A stretch of 33,006 nt of DNA from Caryophanales bacterium (GCA_021767685.1 JAASSV010000001.1:1-33006); one strand, 5' to 3'. Positions 7,892-14,902 are shown, numbered from the stretch's first letter. Made by a program: numbers and translations. The notes: generated from the sequence alone by a model not told the origin.

Positions 7892-8629
7892 ATGAGTAAT
7901 TTTGACATTATAGCCATCAACATCTATTTAATAGTTCTTATTATAAATATACTAAAAAATAAGACGATTATTCAAGTATATCGCTTTTTTAAATTGATTA
8001 TTTTTGCAATGTTCATCTTTGCGATAGCAATTGCAATTGAAGATAACGTTTCCTACTTAAACTTACTGTTAAAGGGAATCCCACTATTGTTAGTTGTTGG
8101 CTTAGTGTTGGAACCGGAAGTCGCTGCTATATTTAAAAAATTAGGCATTTTCGGTCATGGTTTGTTTTCTGAAACCATTGAAGATGTAACCAAAAATGAA
8201 GTATTGAAAAGTATTGAATTTATGAGCCAACGCAATATAGGGGCATTAATAACCTTTGAAAAGAATGCTTCGTTGCAAGAGTTTGTACAGACGGCTTATC
8301 CCATTAAAACGACACTAAGTAACGAACTTCTGTCGACTATTTTTGTTCCCGAAACTCCATTGCATGATGGTGGTGTTATTATACGAGGTGATCAGATCAT
8401 ATGCGCTGGAGCTTACTATCCTCCAACAGATCGATTGGATATTCCGAAGCAATTAGGATCGCGCCATAGAGCGGCAATTGGTGTTAGTGAAATCAGTGAT
8501 GCACTCACAATAGTTGTTAGTGAGCAAACCGGAAATATAAGTGTTGCATTGGATGGATATTTGGACTTAGATGTTGATCATGAAACACTTGTTAATTATT
8601 TAGAAACACATTTACAAGGTAAATCATAG
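7892..8629 (+). CDS. cdaA: Membrane diadenylate cyclase (c-di-AMP synthase, CdaA family)
   Basis: Condenses two ATP into cyclic di-AMP, the messenger controlling potassium and osmolyte uptake and wall homeostasis. 245 residues. Three membrane helices (about 5-21, 33-49, 56-74) precede a cytosolic DAC domain. Catalytic motifs: PLHDGGVII with Asp159 and GSRHRAA with R191-H192-R193. The usual DGA and GTRHR read here as DGG and GSRHR; both changes are conservative and the core residues remain, so activity is likely. The usual neighbours, a YbbR-domain regulator (cdaR) and glmM, are absent. Start: ATG 7892 with GGGAGTG upstream; an in-frame TTG at 7832 and an ATG overlapping the ribosome binding site were rejected. 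Confidence 0.94.
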   Translation: MSNFDIIAINIYLIVLIINILKNKTIIQVYRFFKLIIFAMFIFAIAIAIEDNVSYLNLLLKGIPLLLVVGLVLEPEVAAIFKKLGIFGHGLFSETIEDVTKNEVLKSIEFMSQRNIGALITFEKNASLQEFVQTAYPIKTTLSNELLSTIFVPETPLHDGGVIIRGDQIICAGAYYPPTDRLDIPKQLGSRHRAAIGVSEISDALTIVVSEQTGNISVALDGYLDLDVDHETLVNYLETHLQGKS

Positions 8630-8657
8630 CGAAATGATGAGAATCATTCGCTTTTTT
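8629..8657 (+). terminator. Terminator of cdaA
   Basis: GCGAAATGAT (8629-8638), loop GAGA, ATCATTCGC (8643-8651) with one bulged A, then six Ts. The stem begins in the last base of the stop codon. Confidence 0.85.
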
Positions 8658-8690
8658 CTTTAAGAATGTATTAATAGTGTATAAAAACTA

Positions 8691-8699
8691 TGTTATAAT
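8691..8699 (+). promoter_or_regulatory. Extended -10 promoter of the flavoprotein/GGDEF-like unit
   Basis: TGTTATAAT, a perfect extended -10; the start codon follows after 29 bases. With the cdaA terminator just upstream, this makes the next two genes a separate transcript. Confidence 0.65.
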
Positions 8700-8728
8700 G
8701 AGTTAAGTATAAAAATAGGGTGATTGCT

Positions 8729-11062
8729 GTGGAAAAGTATGATGTAGTCATTATTGGTGGGGGACTTGGTAGTTTAACCACCGCAACGTATTTAACAAAG
8801 CGACTGAGAAATATCGCTGTTTTTGAACAGAACTCGAAACGTAAAATTGCAAGTTATACAAAGAACTTTCGCGATAAACATAGACATAAGTTTGAATTTA
8901 AATATTTCCACCAAGACTTGGGTGGTGTTCATAAAGGTGATTTGTTCTACGAATATTTAAAGAGATGTGGATTAGACAAGCGTTTTGAATATGTGGATAA
9001 TCGCCAAACAATGGTCGTAACTGAAGATAGAAGAATTGTCAAAAGACCAAATACATTTAAAGAATTAAAAATCTATTTAGTAAGACATTATCCAAAGCAA
9101 CGTGATAATACTTACCGATTATTTGATGATATTGAACGTCATTACAATGATTTTAGAAAACAGAAATTAGCTAGGTTATCAAACCAAGAGTATACGATTT
9201 CTTCGCTTATGATTGAGTGGGGTGATTTAAGCTTATTTGATGTTTTAAATCAATATTATAACGATGACAAAATAATGGAAGAGTTTCTCTATGTTCATAA
9301 TGCAATTGGATTAGACTTAACAGCTATTAATGCCTATAACTACTTTGTGAAATGGTTTGATACGTTTGTTGATGGAAACCATTTAATCGCTACTTCTTTT
9401 GATGAGATTGTAGAAGAGTTAACAAAAGAAATCTCTAAAAGCCGGCAAAAAATATTTACAAATCGAAAAATTGAACACGTTGTAATTAAAGATAATGAAA
9501 TCGATTATATCATTGATACAGAAGGTAATGAAATAGAAGCAAAACACTATGTGATTAACATGCGTACTGATGAGTTTGCTGATATGTATTTAGACTCTGA
9601 TGAAGAGATTAAATCTGATTTTTATGAGTTTTATCCGGATGCAAATAATGGGGTATATACAAATCGAGTGTATCTTGGGTTATCGGTACTGCCAGAAGAC
9701 ATTGGCATGAATCATTTACAATATTTCTTCAGTCATATTGAAGAAGATGATGTTAGATTTCTAAGTTTAACCAACTATAATAAACTTGATCCATCATGCT
9801 GTACAGGTAATCGTGGTGCGATAATGATTGAATATATCGACACAGGAAAATCAAAAAAGGACCAAATCAATCAAGTTGTAACGCAGTTCTTAAAATATTA
9901 TCCTAAAGCAAAAGACGCGATTTTATTAAAACGAATTGATGATAAAACACCATACTTTGGCAGTCAAGCTGAAGCATCTTTTTGGGAAGGGAAATCGCTT
10001 AATGACTTGTTTTTCATTGATGATTACTCTGCTTTAAACCCATTTGATAATAGTTATTTTATTGGGTACTGGACAAAACCAGAATCGGGGATCACAGGAA
10101 TTCTTCAAACAGGTGTAGAATACGGAGATATTATTGATGAAGATATTTATCATGGCGATGATGATGATTACTTTATCACCCATGATGAGCTAATGAACAT
10201 CATAACAAACCAGTTTATTCCCCATAGTTTAGGGAAAACCGAGAAGAATATTCAGTTCTTTATTGGTAAAGATTCGTATTTTGTTCGTACAAAAGGTAAA
10301 CATCAACGGTTATATAAAGGGACAAGTGAAATATCTGATATTATTATTGTCGCAACGAATGAATGCTTATATGACCTAAGTGTGGGAAATACCACTCTTG
10401 ATCAAGCAATCGATAACGGGACATTGGAGTATGTCGGTAATCGTGAGTTTCTAAACAATGTTATCGAAGCCTTTGATATGGGTATTGTTATTTCAAAACC
10501 TGATCGATATAAATTTGTACCAGGCAAATGGGGCTTAAAAATCATGTTGGCGCAATTATCTATTGTTTTCTTATCAAATTTATTAGGGAATTACCATTTG
10601 TACATTTATTTGGCTCCTCTTACACTTTTAGCCTTTGGGGCTACTGTATATTATAAATACAAATTACTTGGAAAAATAACGGTATTTGAGTATGTTGTAA
10701 TGACAATTTACTTATTGCTATCTGTTACAAGTGTGTTTGTGGAAGAAGTGAATAGCTTAAAAGATAGTACATATACTATGACTTTCTTTACTGTATATTT
10801 CATAGGGACATGGTTAATTAACCTTCCTATAGCGCTTGGTTATGTCCGACATGATTATCGCATCGATTATACAAGAACAAAGTTATTTATGAAAATGACT
10901 GGCGGCTTAACCTTTATATGGGGTGTGACTTTCTTTGTCATTCTTGTAGCTGATTTATTAATGGATCAAAGTTATGCAGCGCTATTCTACTACTTAGTTC
11001 CACTATCAGTATATCTATCATTTTACTACCCATCTAATTATATTCGTGGCTATTTCAATTAA
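8729..11062 (+). CDS. FAD-dependent oxidoreductase (CrtI/amine-oxidase-like) with SCP2-like and membrane domains
   Basis: No exact family recognised. 777 residues in three parts. (1) An N-terminal dinucleotide-binding fold with VVIIGGGLGSLTTATYL and an acidic end to the second strand (VFEQ), followed by a long region organised like phytoene desaturase/carotenoid isomerase-type flavoproteins; HQDLGGVHKG near residue 70 lies where those bind flavin or substrate. (2) About residues 485-585 resemble an SCP2 lipid-binding domain: VATNECLYDLSVGNTTLDQA then GTLEYVGNREFLNNVIEAF. (3) About 606-768, roughly six hydrophobic segments ending in YYPSNYIRGYFN. The inference is membrane-bound redox chemistry on a lipid, perhaps an isoprenoid. 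Start: GTG 8729 with AGGGTGAT upstream; a GTG at 8720 lies in that site. The next gene follows 15 bases on, probably co-transcribed. Confidence 0.72.
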   Translation: MEKYDVVIIGGGLGSLTTATYLTKRLRNIAVFEQNSKRKIASYTKNFRDKHRHKFEFKYFHQDLGGVHKGDLFYEYLKRCGLDKRFEYVDNRQTMVVTEDRRIVKRPNTFKELKIYLVRHYPKQRDNTYRLFDDIERHYNDFRKQKLARLSNQEYTISSLMIEWGDLSLFDVLNQYYNDDKIMEEFLYVHNAIGLDLTAINAYNYFVKWFDTFVDGNHLIATSFDEIVEELTKEISKSRQKIFTNRKIEHVVIKDNEIDYIIDTEGNEIEAKHYVINMRTDEFADMYLDSDEEIKSDFYEFYPDANNGVYTNRVYLGLSVLPEDIGMNHLQYFFSHIEEDDVRFLSLTNYNKLDPSCCTGNRGAIMIEYIDTGKSKKDQINQVVTQFLKYYPKAKDAILLKRIDDKTPYFGSQAEASFWEGKSLNDLFFIDDYSALNPFDNSYFIGYWTKPESGITGILQTGVEYGDIIDEDIYHGDDDDYFITHDELMNIITNQFIPHSLGKTEKNIQFFIGKDSYFVRTKGKHQRLYKGTSEISDIIIVATNECLYDLSVGNTTLDQAIDNGTLEYVGNREFLNNVIEAFDMGIVISKPDRYKFVPGKWGLKIMLAQLSIVFLSNLLGNYHLYIYLAPLTLLAFGATVYYKYKLLGKITVFEYVVMTIYLLLSVTSVFVEEVNSLKDSTYTMTFFTVYFIGTWLINLPIALGYVRHDYRIDYTRTKLFMKMTGGLTFIWGVTFFVILVADLLMDQSYAALFYYLVPLSVYLSFYYPSNYIRGYFN

Positions 11063-11077
11063 TATGGAGGGAACAAC

Positions 11078-12229
11078 ATGATTGACAATATTATTCTCGC
11101 TATTATCGTATTATGGTTTATCTATGCGATAGCTATTAAATTGACAAAAAAACGTAAACACGACTATAGCTTCTTTATAGCGTTTTTAGCCGCGCTCGGA
11201 TATGGATACTTCCAGTATTATGATACATATCCGGCCGTTTATAAAGAGATATACCAGTACAGTGTTATTGGAATATTTGCTTTGTGGATGATAATGGATA
11301 ATATTATTGTTTTATTTAAAAAGAATGTATCAGAGTTTGATTTTTATCATCTGGAGAAAGAGTTAGATGAGTTAAAACATAGTTCTGAGTTATTACGCTT
11401 ACGGTTTATTTCAACAATCGAGTTATTAAGCGATGGAATAGCATTTCGTGAGGATAAAGGAATCTTTGGTACTGATCAATATATTGAGTACTTAGGGTTA
11501 TCAGAGAACCAGTTTACAGTTGATACATTTGAAAATATCATGATAAAAGATGATTTAGTCCAATATAAGATGCTAATAGATAAATTATCTAAAAGAAATC
11601 CTGTTTATTCAATGAATTATCGTATTGAAAAAGATGGACAACAATTGTGGATAAAAGAAAAAGGAAAAGCTATTTTTATTGGTAAGAAAAAACATGTCAT
11701 TTCTATTATTAGACCGATGGATGTAAGACGCTTTCCAACAACCGAAGTTGATGTCTTAAATTCATTGCCAAAGTTTAAAGAAATGTACAATGAAATGCAG
11801 CGACTAACACGCAAAAAAAATCCTTACCATTTAGTTGTAATTCAATTAACAAATATTCCGAAAATAAATGAAAAATATGGTCGCGATTTTGGTGATTTAA
11901 TGATGGGAGAATATCTTTCAAAATTACGATTTAAATTTATAAAAGATAATCGAAGTTTATTTCGAATATCAGGTATCCAATTTGGGTTATTAATTAAAGA
12001 TCAGAAGAAGTTTGAATTACTTGATAGAGCACTTGTAGGTACCGGAGAATTATTAACAATGAGAATGAAATTTGGTGGTGTATCGCAAGTTATTTATCCA
12101 AACTTGGGAATATCAGAATCGCCTTATGAAGGTAAAAACCCTGATGATGTTTATAATGAGGCAATTACTGCACTCAAGCGAACAGAAAAAGAATCCTACC
12201 AAAAAAGTTTTGCTTTCTATGAAAAATAA
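11078..12229 (+). CDS. Membrane PAS and degenerate GGDEF-domain protein
   Basis: 383 residues. Three predicted membrane helices (about 3-21, 31-46, 60-83), a short helical coil (about 90-110), a PAS-like domain (about 112-210, with SDGIAFREDKG and KDGQQLWIKEKG), then a GGDEF-like fold (about 220-375). Where cyclases have the metal-binding motif, this protein has LTNIPKINEKYG, losing the first Asp. The signature GGDEF reads SGIQF near residues 298-302, so diguanylate cyclase activity is not expected. Membrane-PAS-degenerate GGDEF is also the N-terminal half of GdpP, the c-di-AMP phosphodiesterase, but the DHH/DHHA1 domains are absent. It may sense signals or bind a nucleotide for the flavoprotein upstream. 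Start: ATG 11078 with GGAGGG upstream. No clear terminator follows. Confidence 0.75.
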   Translation: MIDNIILAIIVLWFIYAIAIKLTKKRKHDYSFFIAFLAALGYGYFQYYDTYPAVYKEIYQYSVIGIFALWMIMDNIIVLFKKNVSEFDFYHLEKELDELKHSSELLRLRFISTIELLSDGIAFREDKGIFGTDQYIEYLGLSENQFTVDTFENIMIKDDLVQYKMLIDKLSKRNPVYSMNYRIEKDGQQLWIKEKGKAIFIGKKKHVISIIRPMDVRRFPTTEVDVLNSLPKFKEMYNEMQRLTRKKNPYHLVVIQLTNIPKINEKYGRDFGDLMMGEYLSKLRFKFIKDNRSLFRISGIQFGLLIKDQKKFELLDRALVGTGELLTMRMKFGGVSQVIYPNLGISESPYEGKNPDDVYNEAITALKRTEKESYQKSFAFYEK

Positions 12230-12497
12230 ACAGTAACTAATATTATAAAAAATGTGGAAAACTCACAACAATCACACCTTCATTTATCAAGTGCTTAAAA
12301 TGTGGAAAACGCATTAAAAAAATAATAGATATATTATTTAAAAGAGTATACATGTATTATGTATTCAAAAATAATAAATACATAAAAAATTGAATAGGTA
12401 TATACAAAAAATAAATGATGAAAAAATATTAAACATAGTCACATTTATTTTGTGGATATTATTAATAATTTACTTAACAAATATTTAGGTGATAAAC
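12230..12497. other. AT-rich spacer with DnaA-box-like repeats upstream of ispD
   Basis: 268 non-coding, very AT-rich bases. TGTGGAAAA occurs at 12253-12261 and 12301-12309, both inside the 14-base repeat AAAATGTGGAAAAC where the first copy reads AAAAATGTGGAAAAC. TGTGGATAT lies at 12451-12459. The first two match the relaxed DnaA box (complement TTWTNCACA); the third misses by one base. An 8-base inverted repeat TATGTATT (12358-12365) / AATACATA (12377-12384) lies between. A possible -10 for ispD (TATTAT, 12457-12462) overlaps the third site. Confidence 0.5.
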
Positions 12498-13154
12498 ATG
12501 AAATATTCTGTATTAATTATGGCTGCGGGAAACGGTACTCGAACAGGGCTTCCATATAATAAAATTTTTCACAAAATTAATGGAATGACTGTACTAGATT
12601 ATAGTTTAAAATTTTTTAAAAATGATGAGCAATGTGAGACTATTTTAATTGTATGTAATGAAGCGGATTATGACCGTCTGATTTCAACGATTAATGATGA
12701 AAATATATCACTTATTGTTGGAGGAGATACGAGACAGCAAAGTGTATATAACGGCTTAAGTAAAGTGAATACTGAGTATGTATTAGTTCATGATGCTGCT
12801 CGACCATTTATTAATCATACAATTATGAAGCGATTTTTAACGGATTTAGTTAAATATAATGCTTGTTCATTAGCTGTGCCATCAAAAAATACGCTTGTAA
12901 AAGTCGATGGAAATCGCTTTGTTGAGTCGTTAAATAGAAGTAATATTTTGCAAGTTCAAACTCCACAAGGGTTTAAAACTAGTTTGCTCATGAAAGCTCA
13001 TAAAAAAGCCCTGCAAGATGATCACATGGCAACCGACGATGTGTCTTTAGTTGCTTTATATACAGATGTTATACCAAGATATATAATTGGTGATGAACGC
13101 TCAATTAAGCTAACAACACCATATGATATTCAATTGTTAGAGGTGATTTTATGA
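12498..13154 (+). CDS. ispD: 2-C-methyl-D-erythritol 4-phosphate cytidylyltransferase
   Basis: Third step of the MEP (non-mevalonate) isoprenoid pathway: transfers CMP from CTP to methylerythritol phosphate. 218 residues, usual length. Nucleotide-binding N-terminus LIMAAGNGTRTGLPYNK carries the glycine-rich loop and the conserved Lys. Other family motifs: VHDAARPF, LQVQTPQGFK, and ATDDVSLV near the C-terminus. Start: ATG 12498 with TAGGTGAT upstream; the in-frame GTG at 12489 belongs to the ribosome binding site. The end overlaps the ispF start by 4 bases (ATGA), so the two are translationally coupled, as in many bacteria where ispD and ispF are adjacent or fused. Confidence 0.96.
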   Translation: MKYSVLIMAAGNGTRTGLPYNKIFHKINGMTVLDYSLKFFKNDEQCETILIVCNEADYDRLISTINDENISLIVGGDTRQQSVYNGLSKVNTEYVLVHDAARPFINHTIMKRFLTDLVKYNACSLAVPSKNTLVKVDGNRFVESLNRSNILQVQTPQGFKTSLLMKAHKKALQDDHMATDDVSLVALYTDVIPRYIIGDERSIKLTTPYDIQLLEVIL

Positions 13155-13627
13155 TACGCATAGGTAAAAGTACTGATATTCATCAATTGGCTCCTGGAAA
13201 CAGCATAGTTATTGGGGGTGTAACTATCCCGAGTACAGTAAAAAGTGTTGGACATAGTGATGCTGATTGTCTTTTGCATACTGTCGCAGAATGCCTAATT
13301 GGTGCGCTTTCCCTCGGAGATTTAGGTAAATTATTTCCAGATGATGATCCACAGTATAAAGGCATTGATTCACAGAAACTCGTTAAGGAAGTTATGTATT
13401 TGGTTAAGAATAAGGGTTATAGAGTTCTGAATATTGATTCTACCGTGTTTCTAGAACAACCAAAACTTCAATCATATGTTAAGGAAATGAGACAAATCAT
13501 TGCAGAACTTCTGGATATTGATATGAACTATGTGAGTGTTAAGGCTACAACTAGCGAAAAAGTTGGGATTGTTGGAAGAGAAGAGGCCATTGTAGCAGAA
13601 AGTACTGTACTAGTAACGGACGATTAA
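13151..13627 (+). CDS. ispF: 2-C-methyl-D-erythritol 2,4-cyclodiphosphate synthase
   Basis: Fifth step of the MEP pathway: closes CDP-methylerythritol phosphate to the cyclic diphosphate with release of CMP; a trimer with zinc. 158 residues, the normal size. Metal ligands Asp9 and His11 lie in the family motif near the N-terminus (STDIHQLAPG) and the third ligand His in VGHSDADCLLHTVAECLIGA. GDLGKLFPDDDPQYKG and the C-terminal VSVKATTSEKVGIVGREEAI are also family hallmarks. It overlaps ispD by ATGA. The last codons and TAA form the left arm of a hairpin without a U-run, so termination here is unclear. Confidence 0.97.
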   Translation: MIRIGKSTDIHQLAPGNSIVIGGVTIPSTVKSVGHSDADCLLHTVAECLIGALSLGDLGKLFPDDDPQYKGIDSQKLVKEVMYLVKNKGYRVLNIDSTVFLEQPKLQSYVKEMRQIIAELLDIDMNYVSVKATTSEKVGIVGREEAIVAESTVLVTDD

Positions 13628-13696
13628 ATAGTTAAAGGCTTTTAATCGTGAGAATACGACCTAGTAGATTCTTATAGTTTTTTATAAGTGCCTTAA
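13621..13696 (+). other. Possible structured RNA 3' of ispF (pseudoknot-capable)
   Basis: Hairpin CGATTAAA (13621-13628) / TTTAATCG (13641-13648). Its loop contains TTAAAGGC, which can pair with GCCTTAA at 13690-13696, apart from one extra A. Between them lies a second hairpin, CTTATA (13671-13676) / TATAAG (13683-13688). No U-run follows either hairpin. It does not match a riboswitch I know. Confidence 0.35.
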
Positions 13697-13726
13697 TAAA
13701 GCCATTTCCCATAAATGTATCATATG

Positions 13727-13754
13727 TTTCCATATGACTATGATTATATGGAAA
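13727..13754. repeat. Inverted repeat upstream of yutD
   Basis: TTTCCATAT (13727-13735), 10-base centre, ATATGGAAA (13746-13754): perfect 9-base arms, no U-run on either side. About 60 bases upstream of the yutD -35, where an operator could sit. Confidence 0.5.
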
Positions 13755-13812
13755 TTATGAACACATAAACAGGTTAAACATATTTATTTACTTAACTGTT
13801 GTTTTATTTTTG

Positions 13813-13841
13813 TTTACGATATAATTATGTTATGATATAAA
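13813..13841 (+). promoter_or_regulatory. Promoter of yutD
   Basis: TTTACG (13813-13818), 17-base spacer, TATAAA (13836-13841) preceded by TGA, making an extended -10. Confidence 0.6.
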
Positions 13842-13876
13842 ATAATAATACTTAGTTTTTAACCGAGGTGAGAAAG

Positions 13877-14122
13877 ATGATAGAAACGGATCACGGTAAG
13901 TTTGAAGTTTTAAAAGATTACAAAGAGGCTTTAGAAATAAAAACATTTAATGATCGTTATACCCCTTACTTAAATAAATATGCATATATTGTTGGAGATG
14001 TTAGCGCAGAGATGTTGCGTCTAAAAGGGTTCACGAAGAAGAATTATAATACAATTCCAGATTATTTAGCTGAGAGTTGTAACCCGAATACCCCATATTT
14101 TGTATTGAAGCGATTAAAATAA
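13877..14122 (+). CDS. yutD: YutD-family small protein (DUF1027)
   Basis: 81 residues, function unknown; the family is widespread in Bacillota. Matches to my memory of B. subtilis YutD: KFEVLKDYKEALE, FNDRYTPYLNKYAYIVGDVSAEMLRLKGF and a C-terminal DYLAESCNPNTPYFVLKRLK. The Bacillus protein has the same order: a YD.YIVGDW-like core, an LRLKGF motif and a CN...YFVLK ending. Start: ATG 13877 with GAGGTG 7 bases upstream; the in-frame GTG 13868 is part of that site. It has its own promoter and terminator, so it is probably monocistronic. In Bacillus, yutD lies close to a NifU-like gene (yutI), as here. Confidence 0.82.
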   Translation: MIETDHGKFEVLKDYKEALEIKTFNDRYTPYLNKYAYIVGDVSAEMLRLKGFTKKNYNTIPDYLAESCNPNTPYFVLKRLK

Positions 14123-14136
14123 TTGCTTCTTTTTTT
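14107..14136 (+). terminator. Terminator of yutD
   Basis: GAAGCGATT (14107-14115), loop AAAAT, AATTGCTTC (14121-14129) with one G-T pair, then seven Ts. The stop codon TAA straddles loop and right arm. Confidence 0.88.
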
Positions 14137-14146
14137 AGCATATGAT

Positions 14147-14175
14147 TTAACAATAATGCTAAGATTGAGTATAAT
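14147..14175 (+). promoter_or_regulatory. Promoter of the Nfu gene
   Basis: TTAACA (14147-14152), 17-base spacer, TATAAT (14170-14175). One mismatch from the vegetative consensus; the best promoter in the window. Confidence 0.8.
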
Positions 14176-14201
14176 AAATCTTGAAATAAGAGGTGAGCTT
14201 A

Positions 14202-14441
14202 ATGAGCAACGATACAATTGAAAAGCAAATTCAAGAAGTGATCAATAAAGTTAGGCCATATATACAACGTGATGGTGGAGACATTCGCTTTGTTCGTTTC
14301 GAAGATGGAATTGTCTATGTCGAAATGTTAGGAGCATGCGTTGGCTGTGGTTTTGTGGATACAACCTTAACTGATGGTGTTGAAGCGATATTACTTGAAG
14401 AAGTACCAGGAATTATTGGTGTAGAAAATGTCGGACAGTGA
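14202..14441 (+). CDS. nfu: Nfu/NifU C-terminal-domain iron-sulfur scaffold
   Basis: Small carrier that holds and passes on a [4Fe-4S] cluster to apo-enzymes. 79 residues containing only the Nfu domain: VRPYIQRDGGDIRFVRFEDG at the N-terminus, then GACVGCGF with the CxxC cluster ligands (near residues 46-49), and a helical end TLTDGVEAILLEEVPGI. This matches B. subtilis YutI in layout rather than the two-domain NfuA of proteobacteria. Start: ATG 14202 with AGGTGAG upstream; GTG 14193 is in the ribosome binding site. Single-gene transcript: a strong promoter upstream and a terminator whose left arm includes the TGA stop. Confidence 0.95.
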   Translation: MSNDTIEKQIQEVINKVRPYIQRDGGDIRFVRFEDGIVYVEMLGACVGCGFVDTTLTDGVEAILLEEVPGIIGVENVGQ

Positions 14442-14468
14442 TGATCAATCTAGGTCACTGTCTTTTTT
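14434..14468 (+). terminator. Terminator of the Nfu gene
   Basis: GACAGTGA (14434-14441), 13-base loop, TCACTGTC (14455-14462), then six Ts. The left arm ends with the TGA stop codon. Confidence 0.88.
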
Positions 14469-14469
14469 A

Positions 14470-14499
14470 TTGGCTAAATTCCGACTTTTTTGATATACT
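14470..14499 (+). promoter_or_regulatory. Promoter of the S1-domain gene
   Basis: TTGGCT (14470-14475), 18-base spacer, TATACT (14494-14499) with TGA before it (extended -10). It begins directly after the T-run of the preceding terminator. Confidence 0.65.
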
Positions 14500-14533
14500 A
14501 GTTACAAGTAATCTTATAACGAGGTGTTTCATC

Positions 14534-14860
14534 ATGAAAGTTGGAAGCATTGTTAAAGGAGAGATTACAGCAATAAAACCTTACGGAGCATTTGTAAAAG
14601 TAGGGAATGATTATGTTGGACTAATTCATATTTCTGAAATTAGTGACAATTATGTGCGTAATATTGAAGATTATGTATCTAAAGGTGATGTTAGAACGTT
14701 AAAAGTACTAGCTATTGATGGTAATAAACTAAGTTTAAGTTTTAAAGCGTTACATAAACGAAAAAAACGCTATAAAATCAAATTAGATACAGGATTCACT
14801 CCTTTACAAGAAAAACTTGAAGAATGGGTAGAAAACTATTCACTTAAAAACGGCGATTAG
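14534..14860 (+). CDS. S1 RNA-binding domain protein (GSP13/CvfD-like)
   Basis: 108 residues. One S1 (OB-fold) domain covers about 1-70: MKVGSIVKGEITAIKPYGAFVKV, then GLIHISEIS and VKVLAID-like KVLAIDGNKLSLSF. A basic segment KRKKRYKIK and an acidic C-terminal tail follow. This is the layout of B. subtilis general stress protein 13 (YugI) and CvfD, ribosome-associated translation regulators. YugI also lies near pgi in Bacillus as I recall, which supports the call. Start: ATG 14534 with GAGGTG upstream; the longer frame from 14438 runs back through the promoter and the Nfu terminator and was rejected. Own promoter and terminator. Confidence 0.88.
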   Translation: MKVGSIVKGEITAIKPYGAFVKVGNDYVGLIHISEISDNYVRNIEDYVSKGDVRTLKVLAIDGNKLSLSFKALHKRKKRYKIKLDTGFTPLQEKLEEWVENYSLKNGD

Positions 14861-14869
14861 CCGTTTTTT
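14846..14869 (+). terminator. Terminator of the S1-domain gene
   Basis: AAAAACGGC (14846-14854), loop GATTA, GCCG and six Ts (14860-14869). The TAG stop codon lies mostly in the loop. Confidence 0.88.
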
Positions 14870-14872
14870 AAT

Positions 14873-14902
14873 TTGTGAAAATGTATACAAATACGGTATT
14901 AT
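14873..14902 (+). promoter_or_regulatory. Probable promoter of pgi
   Basis: TTGTGA (14873-14878), 18-base spacer, TATTAT (14897-14902); start codon 41 bases downstream with GGAGGT between. Confidence 0.5.

Larger units (their letters stand above)
13628..13876. other. Spacer between ispF and yutD
   Basis: 249 bases without a gene. From left to right it holds the candidate RNA structure after ispF, a 9-base inverted repeat at 13727-13754, and the yutD promoter. No tRNA or small coding frame with a ribosome binding site was found. Confidence 0.6.

Noticed and set aside
12230-12497. Chromosomal replication origin
   Set aside because: DnaA-box-like sites are present, but dnaA, dnaN and other origin-linked genes are not nearby, and only two sites match fully.
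14438-14533. N-terminal extension of the S1-domain protein
   Set aside because: It would be translated from the Nfu terminator and the gene's own promoter; the ATG at 14534 has a good ribosome binding site.
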